From NCBI GenBank assembly GCA_963921195.1, contig OY992540.1, forward strand, positions 135,954,694 to 136,018,693: 64,000 nt of DNA, read 5' to 3'. Position 1 is the first letter of the stretch, and the number at the start of each line of letters is the position of its first letter. The notes below the pieces were generated by a model. That model saw only the letters and a list, made by a program, of their open reading frames with translations, was not told where the DNA came from and did no database searches. The position numbers and the translations under genes were made by a program. Below are positions 1-11,159 of this stretch, piece by piece. The DNA is from Pegoplata infirma (taxonomy: Eukaryota; Arthropoda; Insecta; Diptera; Anthomyiidae).

Positions 1-18
1 ATGGCCCAAAATAAACAA

Positions 19-672
19 AACAAGTAAAAAAGTTAAATTCGGCTTTGCCGAATGTAGTGATACCCTCCACAATTTCAAAAAGATTATTGCAAAAACTTTA
101 TTTAAAAGAAAATTACATTTGAAAAAAAAATGTTTTTTTGAAAAAAAAATTTCCGCGAAAAAAAATTTTGGTAAAAAAAATCCGCGATTTTTTTCTTTTT
201 TTGTGTTCGTACTTGTTTAAATACCATTTGGTGTTCAATTATGTTCACATATGCCAACCAGAAGCCGAATTAAAGCTTTTTGTATTTTTAGGTTATGTTG
301 AATGTACTGAAATTTTTGAGGTGTGCTTACATTTTCGTTCATAACTTTTGAACCGCTGAACCGATATCGCTCAAATGCAATACCAAACTTCTCGGGAGAA
401 GTTCCAATAAATATGTTAAGTTTCAGTCATCTCTGTGCAATATTTTGTCCGCGACAGCATTTTCCACAGACAGACAGACAGACAGACGGACAGACGGACA
501 GACGGACAGACGGACAGACGGACAGACGGACATCGCTAGAATGTCTTAAAATCGTTCGGGCATCATGAATATATATACTTTATGGGGTCCCAGATCGATA
601 TTTCGATGAGTTACAAACAGAATGACAAACTTATATATACCCTCTATCACTAGAGTGGAGGGTATAAAAACA
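19..672 (+). mobile_element. mini-me/DINE-like repeat, near full-length copy
   Basis: The copy opens with an AACAAGTAAAAAAGTTAAAT-type end, then TTCGGCTTTGCCGAA and the first GATACCCTCCAC. A GACA/GACG microsatellite lies in the second half, followed by the conserved block around ACATCGCTAGAATGTCTTA, a TATATATAC stretch and a final GGAGGGTATAAAA. The same order recurs at 41168 and 55582, and inverted at 6719. The GTCY-type and TA-type microsatellites with conserved flanks match what is known of dipteran mini-me/DINE elements, which are linked to Helitrons. No protein is encoded; short open frames here are incidental. Confidence 0.75.
470..533 (+). repeat. GACA/GACG tetranucleotide microsatellite
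   Basis: About 16 units of GACA or GACG run without a break inside the mini-me copy. The same microsatellite is shorter at 6850-6875 (inverted), 41698-41734 and 56270-56297, always in the same place within the element. Confidence 0.9.
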
Positions 673-682
673 AAATCTACGC

Positions 683-1056
683 GAAATTCTAAGAAAATTT
701 TCCCAAGATACCATTGGTCCAAATTCAAACCTTATGCTGCGCCTATCGACATGAAGATTGATCTACTCTTCATAAGCAAAACAAAGCAGTATTTATGTAA
801 ATATCATAATTTAGTTAAAATACCTTAATTCAACCGACGACTATGGTACCAAAGGTCATAATCGGATTTGACACATCAAAAACATTAGGAAAAACCTATT
901 TTGGTCCCAGGTATTCTCTTGAATTGATGCGTTTTGACTCCAAAATGATATTTACATAAATACTGCTTTGTTTTGCTTATGAAGAGTAGATCAATCTTCA
1001 TGTCGATAGGCCGAGTATAAGGTTTGAATTTGGACCAATGGTATCTTAGAATTTCG
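683..1056. repeat. Foldback element with roughly 115-125-bp inverted arms
   Basis: The stretch from about 683 to 808 (GAAATTCTAAG through GATACCATTGGTCC to TATTTATGTAAATATCAT) reappears as its reverse complement from about 945 to 1056. A spacer of some 135 bp separates the arms. Only a few mismatches are visible between arms, so it may be a fairly young foldback MITE. No coding potential and no clear TSD. Confidence 0.75.
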
Positions 1057-1100
1057 GTTAATATTTGGGCGAAATACAGCTACTCAAAGTTTACATATGA

Positions 1101-1925
1101 AAATTAAATAGTGGGGTACGAACCTTTCCTGGTTAGGGTAGTATATATACCCTCTATCACTAACAAGAGGGTCCTTCACAGGACACCCACCGATATTCCC
1201 GAAACTTGCATATACATACCAAAAAATGTTTTCCAAGTACTTGGGAGGATATGCGTTTTCAAAGTTTTTTGCATATATTATGCAAAAAATAGCATCATTT
1301 TACCAAGGTTTTCCTTGTTTCTGATAAAAGTTTAGAAAATATTCATAAGAGTTTGCAAAAAATTGCATCATTTTACCAATTTTACAAACCTTAACCAAAA
1401 TTATGCAAAAACTTGGTAAAATGTTACAAAATAACAGTTACATTTTTTTATAGCTGCCCAATCTCACAATCTGGGTCAAAGGGGAGGGAAAAAAGGGGAT
1501 TTTTTTTCGTGTTTCGAGGATTATTCCCGTTTCTTCGAAATAAACTATATGAACATTTTACACAGGTGTATCCGACACAGGCCGTGTCCGAATTCGGCTT
1601 AGTAAAGTTCGTTATTGTCAAAAATGTATAATCGTTGGCGTAGTTTATATGAATAAGTAGGAATTTCGCCAAACTAAAAAATACGGGTCAGCTTAATTTT
1701 GATCGAAATTGTTATAATTATTCTACATCGGAAGTCTACAGACGGACATCGCTAGAATGTCTTAGAATCGATAACTGATCAATAAAATATATACTTTATA
1801 GGGTCCTAGCCCGATATTTCGATGCGTTACACACGGAATGACAAAGAATTGCTAACGAATACCACTGTACGTTATAGGGCCTTACCCTGATATTTTGAAG
1901 AGTTACACTCGGAATGCCAAAGTAT
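1101..1925 (+). repeat. Broken mini-me pieces
   Basis: Pieces of the mini-me 3' part recur at about 1130-1175 (TATATACCCTCTATCACTAA) and 1735-1925. In the second piece the block ACGGACATCGCTAGAATGTC is followed by two diverged versions of the terminal block, each with a GATATTT then a TTACAC...GGAATG run. Between them is AT-rich sequence with no recognisable gene. Confidence 0.55.
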
Positions 1926-3320
1926 AAGGCATATTAATTCATATTTTAAATAAATAACCCCAAATTCTGCCACTATCAATTGGGAACGATATAGATGTGG
2001 TTCGTTAGGAAAAATATTCACCTACGTGTATTCCATCAGGATACTTCCCCCATAAAGTTTATACATGGCAATCATTTGTATAGTGCTTTTTTATTAATGT
2101 TGATTTTAAAAGAAATCTATAAATTCAAGATAATATTTTTTAATGATTTGCTTAAAAAAACAAAACAAGTTTTTACGAAAAGATGACAACAAATCAAAAA
2201 TTATTATTAAAAACTTTTTAAGTAATTTAGATGCGGAAGAGGTGTGTGGTGGTAGAAGGGGAGTTGGAGACACAAAACAAGAGAAGCTTGAAATACGACT
2301 GCAGCTGACAACTTTTTAATGGAATTTTAAGAAATTCCAAACATACCATCACCATTAAAAAATATCAATATAAGCCATAAAAGCTTTAGTTTTTGTGTTA
2401 AACCTATTTGCAAACAAGTTTTGATTTAAAACAAAAAATGTTTACAACTTCACAACATATAAAATTGAATTATATGCAAATTATTAAAAAAAATATTATT
2501 AACAATAGTAATTATTAATTAATATATTTTTTAAAGTTATTAAATTACCTTTTTCAATGTTTATAAATATTTAATTGCTATAGATTTTTCCTAATTTTTT
2601 TGTCTGAAATTTTTCTTTTTTAAATTTTTAAATTATTTTTTTATCGTTTTTCTTTCTTTAACTTCCTTTTTGTTTTATTTATTTTAAATTGTTGCTTGGT
2701 AACTCTAGCAATTTCCAATAAGCGCGCTGTCACCAATTGGAAACTAATTGGAATTTTGTTAGTACAGAGCACAAACGAAACAACACACAAAAGAGAATAG
2801 GAAAAAAACTACAAAGCGGCCATCGTGCAATAACCTTGTACTTATAACACACAAAATACCAAAAATAAAGAAGATATAAAAAGCAAATTTATAAACAAAA
2901 ACTGAACAGAATGTACAGAAAATGCATGAAAAACATAAATATTTACTAAATTATTATTTATAATGGTTTGGAAAAAACATTTTCACTTTTAAAAATTGCA
3001 TATTTCATCATCTAATTTTTTATTAAACTTTTCTTCCACTCATTTTTTGATTCTTATTACACACACACACTCGTTGCACTAGCAAAACCGTATCAGGTGA
3101 AAATTTTTTCCCACAAACTTTGCTTTCATTTTTTATTGCCAATTTTTTGTTAAATTCATTTAATATTTATTTGTTCTTATTCATTGTCACTTATATTATT
3201 AGGATTCAGTAATTATTTTTATTAATATTTACCTTTTAAACAAAAAAAATTAAAAGTTTTTTTCAATTAGTACGCGATAAACGAATTTCACTGAATCGCG
3301 ATTGTAAAAAACATGGCGCA
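1926..3320. other. AT-rich sequence, nothing recognised
   Basis: Very AT-rich with homopolymer A and T runs and a short CA run near 3058-3070. No conserved open frame, transposon end or RNA gene was recognised. Confidence 0.5.
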
Positions 3321-3321
3321 T

Positions 3322-3517
3322 AGAACGAAGCCGATCGCTAACAGCCGCGACTTCGTCGCCGCCGATTTTCTTCTAGGTACTCCAGCCGCCGCCGGTTTGC
3401 TAGGCTTATTTCGGCTTAAAAATGTTTAAAAAAATTAGTTTTAGTTAGCCGCCGCCAATCGATTTTTTGCTTAGCCGCCGCCGCCGACGATTTCATGTCG
3501 GCTTCGTTCTTTGTTCT
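3322..3517. mobile_element. Short GC-rich inverted-repeat element
   Basis: Ends are AGAACGAAGCCGA at the left (about 3324) and its reverse complement TCGGCTTCGTTCT at the right (about 3512). The body has repeated GCCGCCGCC runs, unlike the AT-rich surroundings. The GCCGCCG body resembles the larger hAT-like element at 9031, so it may be a short relative. No exact TSD was found. Confidence 0.5.
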
Positions 3518-3805
3518 CAACTCTCGACCCCTTTACAACACTGGAAATTTTTTGTTAAAATTCATATTTTACTTTACAACACTTGAATGTATTCTTAACC
3601 AAAACAATACGCAGGTACCAAGTCTATAAAAATTATTTTTTTGGCCCTGCTTTAGGATAATTTTGAGATTTTTGATGTGATTTCTTTTATTTTGCTTCTA
3701 AGAAATAATTTTAATTTATTAAAAATTATTTTTATTTTTAAAATATTCTTTAAATTAAGCGATAACAAAATGCACCAAGAATTTGTGTTTGTGTGCAAAT
3801 AAAAA

Positions 3806-4110
3806 AAAAAAAAGAGAGTCCAAAGAGAGAAAACATATTTTGTTTCATTCGCACGAATTTTGTCATTTAAAGTGTGTGTAAAAAAAATAATTTTTGTCTC
3901 TTTCTAAGAAAATTTGGCAAAGAGAGCAAATTTTAAAACATTTTACTTTACAACACTGGAAAAAAGAGAGTCCAAAGAGAGAAACATATTTTGTTTCATT
4001 CGCACGAATTTTGTCATTTAAAGTGTGTGTAAAAAAAATAATTTTTGTCTCTTTCTAAGAAAGTTTGGCAAAGACAGTGTTGCCACCAGTGAACCAAAAA
4101 ATTATCCAGG
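3806..4110 (+). repeat. 152-bp direct tandem duplication, second unit interrupted
   Basis: A unit beginning near AGAGAGTCCAAAGAGAGAAA at 3814 is repeated almost unchanged 152 bp downstream at 3966. It contains CATTCGCACGAATTTTGTCA and TTTGGCAAAGA. The second unit is split at GGCAAAGA by the 1172-bp element at 4075, and its remainder continues at 5247-5300. Confidence 0.75.
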
Positions 4111-5246
4111 AGTTTGTCCGAAATTATCCAAAATCCCAAAAATTATCAAAAAAAAAAAAAATATCAAAAACAATTTTTTTTTATAAAGTGGTTTATTTAA
4201 ATTTAATTTAAAGAATACAAAAAATTTACCCAATTTGGACCAAGATTAAATTAAATTTTTCTTTTTTGAACAAAGGTACTTTTTAAGGGTTATTAGCACC
4301 CGCTGATCTCAAAGATCCTGTAAAAAATTTTTCAATATCCCAGAAAAGCCTATATTTTAACTCTTTATGCAATTTTAATTCTTGGAATTATTTGCAATTT
4401 TATTAACTTATTTTATTATTTTCAAAATAAGTAGTTTCAAAATGATTCAAACTAGTGGAATTTGATAACAAATTTAATCTAAAAAAATTTTAAATTAATT
4501 AAAAAATTAAAAGCCGAAAATAAAAAATGCTAAATTTTCGTTTTTGCTGAAAACAATTTCTGTGCACATAAAAACTGCGGTGGTAAAGGGGGGATATTTT
4601 TTTTAATTTCAGAAAGATAAGACTTAACAATTGTTACAAAATTTACCTGAAATTCCACCTTTTTCATACATAAATATTTTTTTGAAAAAGGTGATCTTTT
4701 GTTTTTTTGGCTCAACATTTTCACCCCCATTTCTTTCAATGCCTTCTTTTGTAAAAAGAATCGAAGATAATTTATTTCGTAAATCGATTTTTAATATATT
4801 TTATTTGCTAAAAACGCTTCTACTAATGAATTAAAAAAATGGAAGAATCATAAGAAATTTAAAACAACTTCTAAATTTAGAAAAAGATTTTTACCAGCAC
4901 AATTTGTATTTTTAAAATCTTTTGCCCAATAAGTTTGGACATCCAAATAACCAAACAGACCATATTTTTTGTGGTCCAATAAGGTATATAGATTTATATA
5001 ATTTAAAAAGCTCCGAATTTAAAAGGTATTGCTAAAACTAACAACAAAAAAAGTGCTGTCAAATAAGAAGTAACTAAAAAAATGGCCAAATTAAAATAAA
5101 AAAATTATATTTTATTCGTGTAAAACTTTAAATTGTTAATGATAAAATTATCCATAAATTATCCAAAAATGTAATTATCCAAAGAGTATCCAAAAAATTT
5201 TAAATTATCCATTTTTTGGATAATTATCCAAGAAGTGGCAACACTG
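4075..5246. mobile_element. Non-autonomous hAT-like element, TSD GGCAAAGA
   Basis: The left end CAGTGTTGCCAC (4075) is the reverse complement of the right end GTGGCAACACTG (5246). Both sides carry an exact 8-bp duplication GGCAAAGA (4067-4074 and 5247-5254). An 8-bp TSD and CAG...CTG ends are typical of the hAT superfamily. Inside, AAATTATCCA-type motifs recur near both ends, but no transposase is visible. The interrupted sequence is a tandem repeat, so the neighbouring unit serves as an empty-site control. Confidence 0.85.
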
Positions 5247-5333
5247 GGCAAAGAGCAAATTTTTTAAATATTTTACTTAACAACACTGAAAAAAGAGAAC
5301 AAAATATAACGAATAAGTAGTTGAATTGCCAAT

Positions 5334-5756
5334 TAGTGTTGTAAAAATATTGAGTATTTGAGTACCGAGTACTCAATACTGACCATTTTTTCGAGTACTC
5401 AATACTCAAAAGTAACTACTCAATACTTTCAGGGTTGTGTTTTTCACTTAAAATGCATAATTTAACCAATAAAATACAACTATAAAATGCAACTATATGG
5501 TTAAAAAATATTAAAAAAAAAAAATTCTAGAAAAATAACTTTTAAATTAATTAAAAATAATCTAAATTTCATAGTGAATGCCTTGTCATGCAAATATAAT
5601 TAGAATTTAGAAGAAACATTAATTGAATAACATTTTAGAAGGCTTTATTATTAAATTTTTGAATTTCAAATAAAGTATTGAGTAGTATCGAGTACTCATT
5701 TGAAAAAGTATCGAGTTGTATAGAGTAGTCAAAAGTAAACACAATTTACAACACTA
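5334..5756. mobile_element. Non-autonomous hAT-like element with TAGTGTTGTAAA ends
   Basis: The left end TAGTGTTGTAAA (5334) matches the right end TTTACAACACTA in reverse complement (5756). Flanks are TTGCCAAT (5326-5333) and TTGTCAAT (5757-5764), an 8-bp TSD with one mismatch. Subterminal GAGTACTCAATACT motifs recur in both orientations. No coding capacity. Confidence 0.75.
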
Positions 5757-6089
5757 TTGTCAATCAGAAGGGGGAAAATGTAACGAGTTCAAATTCATGC
5801 TACTGGATTTTAGGGTTGCCAATATAATTTAAAACTGGTGATGCCACATAAATCAAAATACCAGTACAGCCAACATTTCAATGTTGTTTTTTCTCACAAA
5901 AAATTTAGTATACATGAGGGGCTTTCACGATCTAGGGATTTTTAGTATAGTAATTGGCAAAATTGCCACCAAACGCCAAATAATTTAACCACACGCAAAA
6001 ATCTTGAGAATTCACGTTTATAAAGTTTTTTTTTTGCATAAATAAAGTTTACCGAAATACGGAATGACAAAGTGAGTACACCCCCATAG

Positions 6090-6508
6090 CACAGACTAAT
6101 ACAGACTCGACATAAGTGACAGGTGTCAAAAAAGTAGTCTTAAACCGTATGGTTATTTTTTACATATCAGAGAACAATCACAATTGGAGCGGGAAGCGGA
6201 AAAACCTAATTGTCCTCATAAAAATTGAATTGAATCTAGTTTGGCAGAAAAACGCGGCGGAATTTTGTTGTCATATAAAACGTATGTGAACAGTTGCGGA
6301 AAAACGCTTCCCGCTCCAATTGTGATTATTCTCTTATTCTACGAATTAGGTTAGAAAGAGAAAACTAATATAACGCGCCATAAGAAAAATAGATGCCAGA
6401 TCGGTTTTTATTGTTTCACTCACTCATAAGTCGTAGTAAGTGTTGCCATGTTAGCTTAAAACTAGCTAAAAACCGCTCTGTTTTCTTCTAAAATCGTAAT
6501 AGTCTGCG
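6090..6508. mobile_element. CACAGACT inverted-repeat element, copy 1
   Basis: It begins CACAGACTAATACAGACTCG; its right end is weaker (AATAGTCTGCG at 6508). A GAGAATAATC element is inserted at 6169-6334. It is flanked by CCCATAG (6083-6089) and CCCATAC (6509-6515), a 7-bp duplication with one mismatch. A third copy at 44158-44457 is 300 bp and uninterrupted, and shows what the intact element looks like. Superfamily uncertain; the 7-bp TSD fits no common family exactly. Confidence 0.65.
6169..6334. mobile_element. Short GAGAATAATC inverted-repeat MITE, copy 1
   Basis: Both termini carry CACAATTGGAGCGGGAAGCG or its reverse complement CGCTTCCCGCTCCAATTGTG. A longer relative lies at 9996-10765. 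It sits inside the CACAGACT element at 6090. A 3-bp TSD (TCA/TTA) is possible, which would suggest PIF/Harbinger, but it is imperfect. Confidence 0.7.
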
Positions 6509-6515
6509 CCCATAC

Positions 6516-7297
6516 CACAGACTAATACAGACTCGACATAAGTAACAGGTGTCAAAAAAGTATTCTTTAACCATATGGTTAATATTTTCAAATTATTCTA
6601 CGAATTATTCAACCCTTTCACTCACTCCTAAGTCGTAGAAAGGGTTGCCATGTTAGCGTAAAACAGACTAAAAACCGCTCTGTTTCTCCTAAAATCGCTT
6701 AATTTTCCCCCATTTTTATACCCTCCAACTACAGTATGGGGGTATACTCACTTTGTCATTCCGTGTGTAACGCAACGAAATATCGGTCTGGGACCCCATA
6801 AAGTATATATATTATTGATCAGTGATCGATTCTAAGACATTCTAGCGATGTCCGTCCGTCTGTCCGTCCGTCTGTAGTTAACACGATGCAGTCCAAAATA
6901 AAAGAGCTAGACCCCTCAAGTTTGGCACAAATATCTCTTATGTTCCAAGACAGGTCAAGTTCGGAAATGGGCCAAATCGGACCAGGGGGAAAAGTTCCCC
7001 CTTGAAGAACTAAACCAACCTCTAAAAAAATAAACTTTTTTACATGTTTTTTTGTATTTTTGTTAAATAAATGAAACATTTGGTATATTTATCGCGATGG
7101 GAAGGTGCTCTCAACGTCCCTCACTAACCAGATCAACCCCCCCCCCGCCAAAAAAAAAAAAAGAAACGCCCCTGACAAACTTTTTTTTTTAATTTTTTTT
7201 TACATTTTGGAGGGTATAAAAGATTCGGCACAGCCGAATTTAACACTCTCACTTGTTTCTTATAAAACTCTACTGTCGAGTCTGTATATAGTCTGTG
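6516..7297. mobile_element. CACAGACT inverted-repeat element, copy 2
   Basis: Starts CACAGACTAATACAGACTCG at 6516 and ends CGAGTCTGTATATAGTCTGTG at 7297. Exact 7-bp CCCATAC lies on both sides (6509-6515 and 7298-7304), so its left TSD is also the right flank of copy 1. A complete mini-me in minus orientation (6719-7256) interrupts it. Removing that insert restores the join seen in the 44158 copy (CCCCATTTTT then CTTATAAAACTCTACTGTCG). Confidence 0.75.
6719..7256 (-). mobile_element. mini-me/DINE-like repeat, inverted copy
   Basis: Read on the minus strand it runs from AACAAGTGAGAGTGTTAAAT (7256) through the GACGGACAGACGG microsatellite (about 6875-6850) to GAGGGTATAAAAA (6719). It is the minus-strand counterpart of the copies at 41168 and 55582. 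The junctions with the host CACAGACT element show no obvious TSD, as expected for Helitron-like insertion. Confidence 0.75.
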
Positions 7298-7414
7298 CCC
7301 ATACTGCCCATACCGTGGTTGGAGGGTATTAAAATCAGGGCATTGCTTCAATGGCAATACCGGAAAAAAGTTTTATGCTTTTGTCTCGATGGCCTGCTAT
7401 CAATATCTTACATA

Positions 7415-8276
7415 CAGGGTGGTTCAATAACAAGTATCTTTTTAAAACATGAAATGAACAATACTTAATAGTTTTGGAACCTTATGGCTTTATTTGAAAG
7501 AGCAAATATTCCCATTATTTATCGCAAACAACTTCATTCATGTGGCTGCCTGGGTTAGCTCCGCAGTAGCTCATCCTCGGCACCCATTTTTCTAATGTTT
7601 CTGGTTCTATCTCACGAATGGCTTGAACGATATTCGTCGAAAGGGCCTAGAACATTTCTGGATTTCCAATGTTGCATGAATCTTTAACGAGACCCATCAA
7701 AAAAAATTCTAAAGGTTTTAATTGGCAGCTCTGAAGTGATCAATTGTCACCGCGAATATAGCTAAAAACACGATTTCCGAACTAACAATAAGTGCGCAAA
7801 ATATCGATTGTTTGATGGACTGTGGGACATATAGCGACATCCTTCTGAAAATAAATGTCATCCAAGTTGATATATTCTCATCTTTGACGAAAATGGGGTT
7901 TTCAGCTGTATTTTTGAAAATATTGTGTAGTGATGCTGATACTCAAATCTGTTGCTTCCTATAGATGAATTGGATTCTTTACAATACCGTGCGAGTTTAA
8001 CGATTCCAAGATGTAGCAATTTGTTTGTTAACATAACCTCATTTGAGTGCCTTATTTCGGTTAAAAACTTTTTTTCGAAAAACGTGCAGTTTGGCAGCGC
8101 AGTACTGCGCTACAACGCGATACAGCGGAGCAAGCCGAGGACGGATCAATGAAGTCGTTTGCCATAAAAAACGGGAATGTTAGCTCTTTCAAATAAAGCC
8201 ATAATATTCCAAAAAAAGTTGAGTATTGATCATTTTATTGCATTTTTAAAAAGATACTTGTTATTGGACCACCCCT
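7415..8276. mobile_element. Decayed mariner-like element
   Basis: The left end CAGGGTGGTTCAATAACAAG (7415) and the right end, read inverted, AGGGGTGGTCCAATAACAAG (8276), form an inverted repeat of about 30 bp that continues into TATCTTTTTAAAA. TA dinucleotides lie directly outside (7413-7414 and 8277-8278), as in the Tc1/mariner superfamily. The body is a broken minus-strand transposase. Confidence 0.75.
7480..8200 (-). pseudogene. Mariner-like (DDE_3) transposase pseudogene
   Basis: Reading the minus strand in mixed frames gives recognisable pieces in transposase order. They are a YINLDDIYFQKDVAICPT segment (about 7890-7830), a TIDILRTYC...FGNRVFS segment, a PLEFFLMGLVKDSCN segment (about 7715-7660), and near the C-terminus a SYCGANPGSHMNEVVC segment (about 7575-7520). 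Active relatives have FQQDGATCHT and a LTPLDFFLWG-type motif here. The catalytic aspartates appear to be altered or out of frame. Several stops and frameshifts separate the pieces, so it cannot make a working enzyme. Confidence 0.7.
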
Positions 8277-8280
8277 TATA

Positions 8281-9030
8281 AAATAAAATTTTAAAATTAA
8301 TATTTTTCGACTTATTAACAAAAATGTCCTAAAATTTTGGTATTTTACTCAATATAACGAAAAGTTGTGCATATTTGGACACGTTCTTAGCACACGTAGA
8401 TAGGTTTTCCAAAGACCTTTCATTTGGTATGTAACATGACTACACTCATACAAATTTGTTAGTATTCCTTACAAAAAAGTCTGTTACCATTACTAATAAA
8501 GTTTTCAATTTGTGCCCGATAACTTTTTCAGTTACCATTACAAACTTTGGTTTTCAAAAATTAGTAGTCTTAAAAAAAACTAAAAAAATTAGTATTACTA
8601 AATTTTTTTGTAAAAAAATTGTAAATTGTGTATTTTAAATTTTTGGTCTTTTTTGAGTATATGTAAACTGCGTATTGCGCTTGTTGTCGCCATTACTATT
8701 TCAATGCAAGTCAGATTTTGTTTGAATTTTTGATCTGAAATATGTAAGAGAAAATACTGAATACATATTTTTTAATACAAAATATAAATTACATACCACA
8801 TAAAATTAATGCTTTGAAAATTGTGTTGAATAAATTGACATGTTGAATAAATTGGTGTTCTAGAATAAAAAAATACATTATATTGATATTATTTAAATAG
8901 AACACATAAATATACAGTTGTTACCTGCTTTCATCATTTTCTATTTTGTTTTATTTATTGTCCTAAAAAAAGAGTTAATTTTAAACAAAAAATACTTTAA
9001 CATTTGGTTACCTGTATTTTGTGTTGTAAT
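8281..9030. repeat. AT-rich stretch with a diverged copy of an hAT interior
   Basis: Positions 8307-8445 (TTATTAACAAAAATGTCCTA, TTTTCCAAAGACCTTTCATTT) match the interior of the 9031 element at about 9271-9410. An inverted fragment of the same sequence lies near 51046-51115. From 8446 to 9030 the DNA is AT-rich with short self-complementary patches (AATTTGTTAGTA, TTACCATTAC). No gene. Confidence 0.5.
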
Positions 9031-10769
9031 CAGAGGTCCAAGCCGACCGGCTCAAGCCGATCGGCGCGCCGCCGCCGGTCATTTTTGCATGAGCCGCGCC
9101 GCCGCCGATTTAGTCGGCTCGCATCGACTAAAACAAAGCCGCCGAAGTAATCAGCTCAGCCGGATTTTATCGACTCAGATTTTTTCAATAACCATCATAT
9201 TTGGTATCAGATTAAAGGTATTTAAAAGACCTATCTTGTGGTGCTAACAACATGCCAAAAAAATTATGATAATTTTTGACTTATTAACAAAAATGTCCTA
9301 AAGAATTGATATTTTACTCAATATGACGATAAGTTGTGCAGGTTAGGACACGTTATTTACACACATAGATGAGTTTTCCAAAGACCTTTCATTTTCTGTG
9401 CAATATAACTAGGTTTCTTTGCATAATATAGGAGATAAACGAAAAAAACTGAAAACCAGTTTTTTCCCACCTCATTTGCACCCACTAAATATAAATTTGG
9501 ACCGCTTTTAGTAGGAGAGAGAGGTAAGAGGAATGAAAATGAAAAAAACTTGCTCGTACTGGCAATTCGTTTTTTTTTCATTCGCAATTCTCACATTTCT
9601 TTTTGGAATTACAGAACAAAATTGCCAGTGTGTCAACATAAACGGCAAGTTCAAAAGAGGAACATAAAAATTGCCGCAATTAAAATTGCCTAATGTAAAT
9701 TCGGTTTTACATAATTAGCCCCAAGGATTAGTATTAATAACATTTCCTTCAAAGAATGGCTATCAAATTAGCTTTTAATAAGTTGCCAGCCCTTACACTG
9801 TTATATTATATGTTTGAGCCACTGTATATACTTTTTTATATATTTTTTGGAACAAAAAAAATAAAAAATTCAATGAAACAACCCTTCAAGCCGATAAATG
9901 AGCCGCCGCCGGTTAAAACTTGTAAAACGCCGCCGCCGCCGACCAAAAATCTTCGAGCCGCCGCCGCCGATTATTATGGGTCGGCTTGGACCTCTGAGAA
10001 TAATCACAATTGGAGCGGGAAGCGGTTTTCCGCCACTCTCCCCATACATTTTGTATGAAAACAAAATTCCGCGGCGTTTTTTCGTCGAAATAGATTCTAT
10101 TCTATTTTCATGGCGTTTTTTCTCTCTCTCTCATTTTTCCTCTCATTTTATTTTTTGGCGTTGCCAGACTTTAAGCAAAAAAAGTATTGTTTTTCAGTAC
10201 AGTGTTGTAAAATATAGTTTTAGTACAAATTTTTTGGCAGATGGAAATAAACAACGAAGCAAAACATGAAAAAATGCTTGGGAATTGTCAAAAAAAAATA
10301 TGGAAAATTATTTAAACAATGGAGTTTGCTGAAAAATTAATAGAAATTGTTAAAAAAAAAGATGTTTTTATGAATTTTTCAAGTTTTAAAAGATGCAATA
10401 TGTAAAATTTGTTTTACCTATTGTGTATTTTATTTTTTATTGTTTTGAATAAATTAATTGTGCTGTTCTATTTAATTATTTTCTTGTTATTTAACTGTTT
10501 TATAAGATTTTGTATCTCGATCTTAATTGAATGAGCTCTTAAATATTAAAAAAAATTTATTGTTTAAATATAAAAAAAAAATGTTCTTGCCAAAAGTAAA
10601 AATTCTAAATAAAATTAAAATAATTATCACATCAAATATACATTTCCAAGTATGTATGTAAAAAATAATGTAGGGAAAACCGCAAACCGCTTGACGCTTA
10701 ATTTAAATTAATCGCTCGTTTTTTGACGCGTTTTTCCGCTTCCCGCTCCAATTGTAATTAATCTCTCTG
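9031..10769. mobile_element. hAT-like element with GC-rich ends, TSD GTTGTAAT
   Basis: It begins CAGAGGTCCAAGCCGACCGG at 9031 and ends GTCGGCTTGGACCTCT plus a final G at 10769. A 770-bp insertion separates those last bases. The TSD GTTGTAAT is at 9023-9030, and its partner lies beyond the insertion at 10770-10777. Both ends carry GCCGCCGCC-rich blocks and the interior is AT-rich. The copy at 44472-45424 is the same element inverted and without the insertion. No transposase is seen, so it is non-autonomous. Confidence 0.8.
9996..10765. mobile_element. GAGAATAATC element, longer copy inside the hAT end
   Basis: It begins GAGAATAATCACAATTGGAG and ends CTCCAATTGTAATTAATCTC, sharing inverted termini with the short copy at 6169. 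TCT is present on both sides (9993-9995 and 10766-10768), a 3-bp TSD. It landed one base short of the end of the hAT-like element. The interior is AT-rich with no supported gene, although a GGCGTTTTTTC/TTTTTGACGCG inverted patch lies next to each end. Confidence 0.7.
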
Positions 10770-10777
10770 GTTGTAAT

Positions 10778-11127
10778 ATTTTGTTGTTTGTACATTTTTT
10801 TATTTCTTCCGCTCCGCGACGTTGACAATTCAAATGCTATTTTTGAACTGAATAATAGAAAGAAAGGCATGAAGAAAAGTACACAAAATTACCAATACTA
10901 TTCTGAGTATTAAGAAATCAACCCTTCGTGTACACAAGAAAAAAAATTCGCAGATAGCGTAAAACAAAAAAGGACCGCAAGTGGAGAAGAAAGAAAAAAG
11001 AATTGAAAAAGGTCGGTGTTTTTTGAATTTTGCATATCTTCTCTTTACTGCATTTTGTTCCCTTTTTAATATACTTTTTTATTTGAAAAAAAAAAAAACA
11101 AAGTAGTTACAATGAAGCCGACAAATA
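10778..11127. other. Unassigned AT-rich sequence
   Basis: No gene, transposon end or repeat was recognised between the two hAT-like elements. Confidence 0.4.
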
Positions 11128-11159
11128 AGTGTAATCAGACCTTTGAAGATTTAATTCCC

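Larger units (their letters stand above)
6050..7331 (+). mobile_element. mini-me 3' end split by two tandem elements
   Basis: The pieces 6050-6089 (GGAATGACAAAGTGAGTACA) and 7298-7331 (CCCATACTG through GGTTGGAGGGTATTAAA) join into an ordinary mini-me 3' end. The intact equivalent is at 41822-41868. Everything between is inserted material: two CACAGACT elements head to tail, each with its own internal insertion. Confidence 0.65.

Noticed and set aside
9756..10269. Overlapping 100- and 123-residue proline/arginine-rich frames
   Set aside because: They span the GC-rich end of a hAT-like element and cross into an inserted element; GCCGCC repeats keep several frames open.
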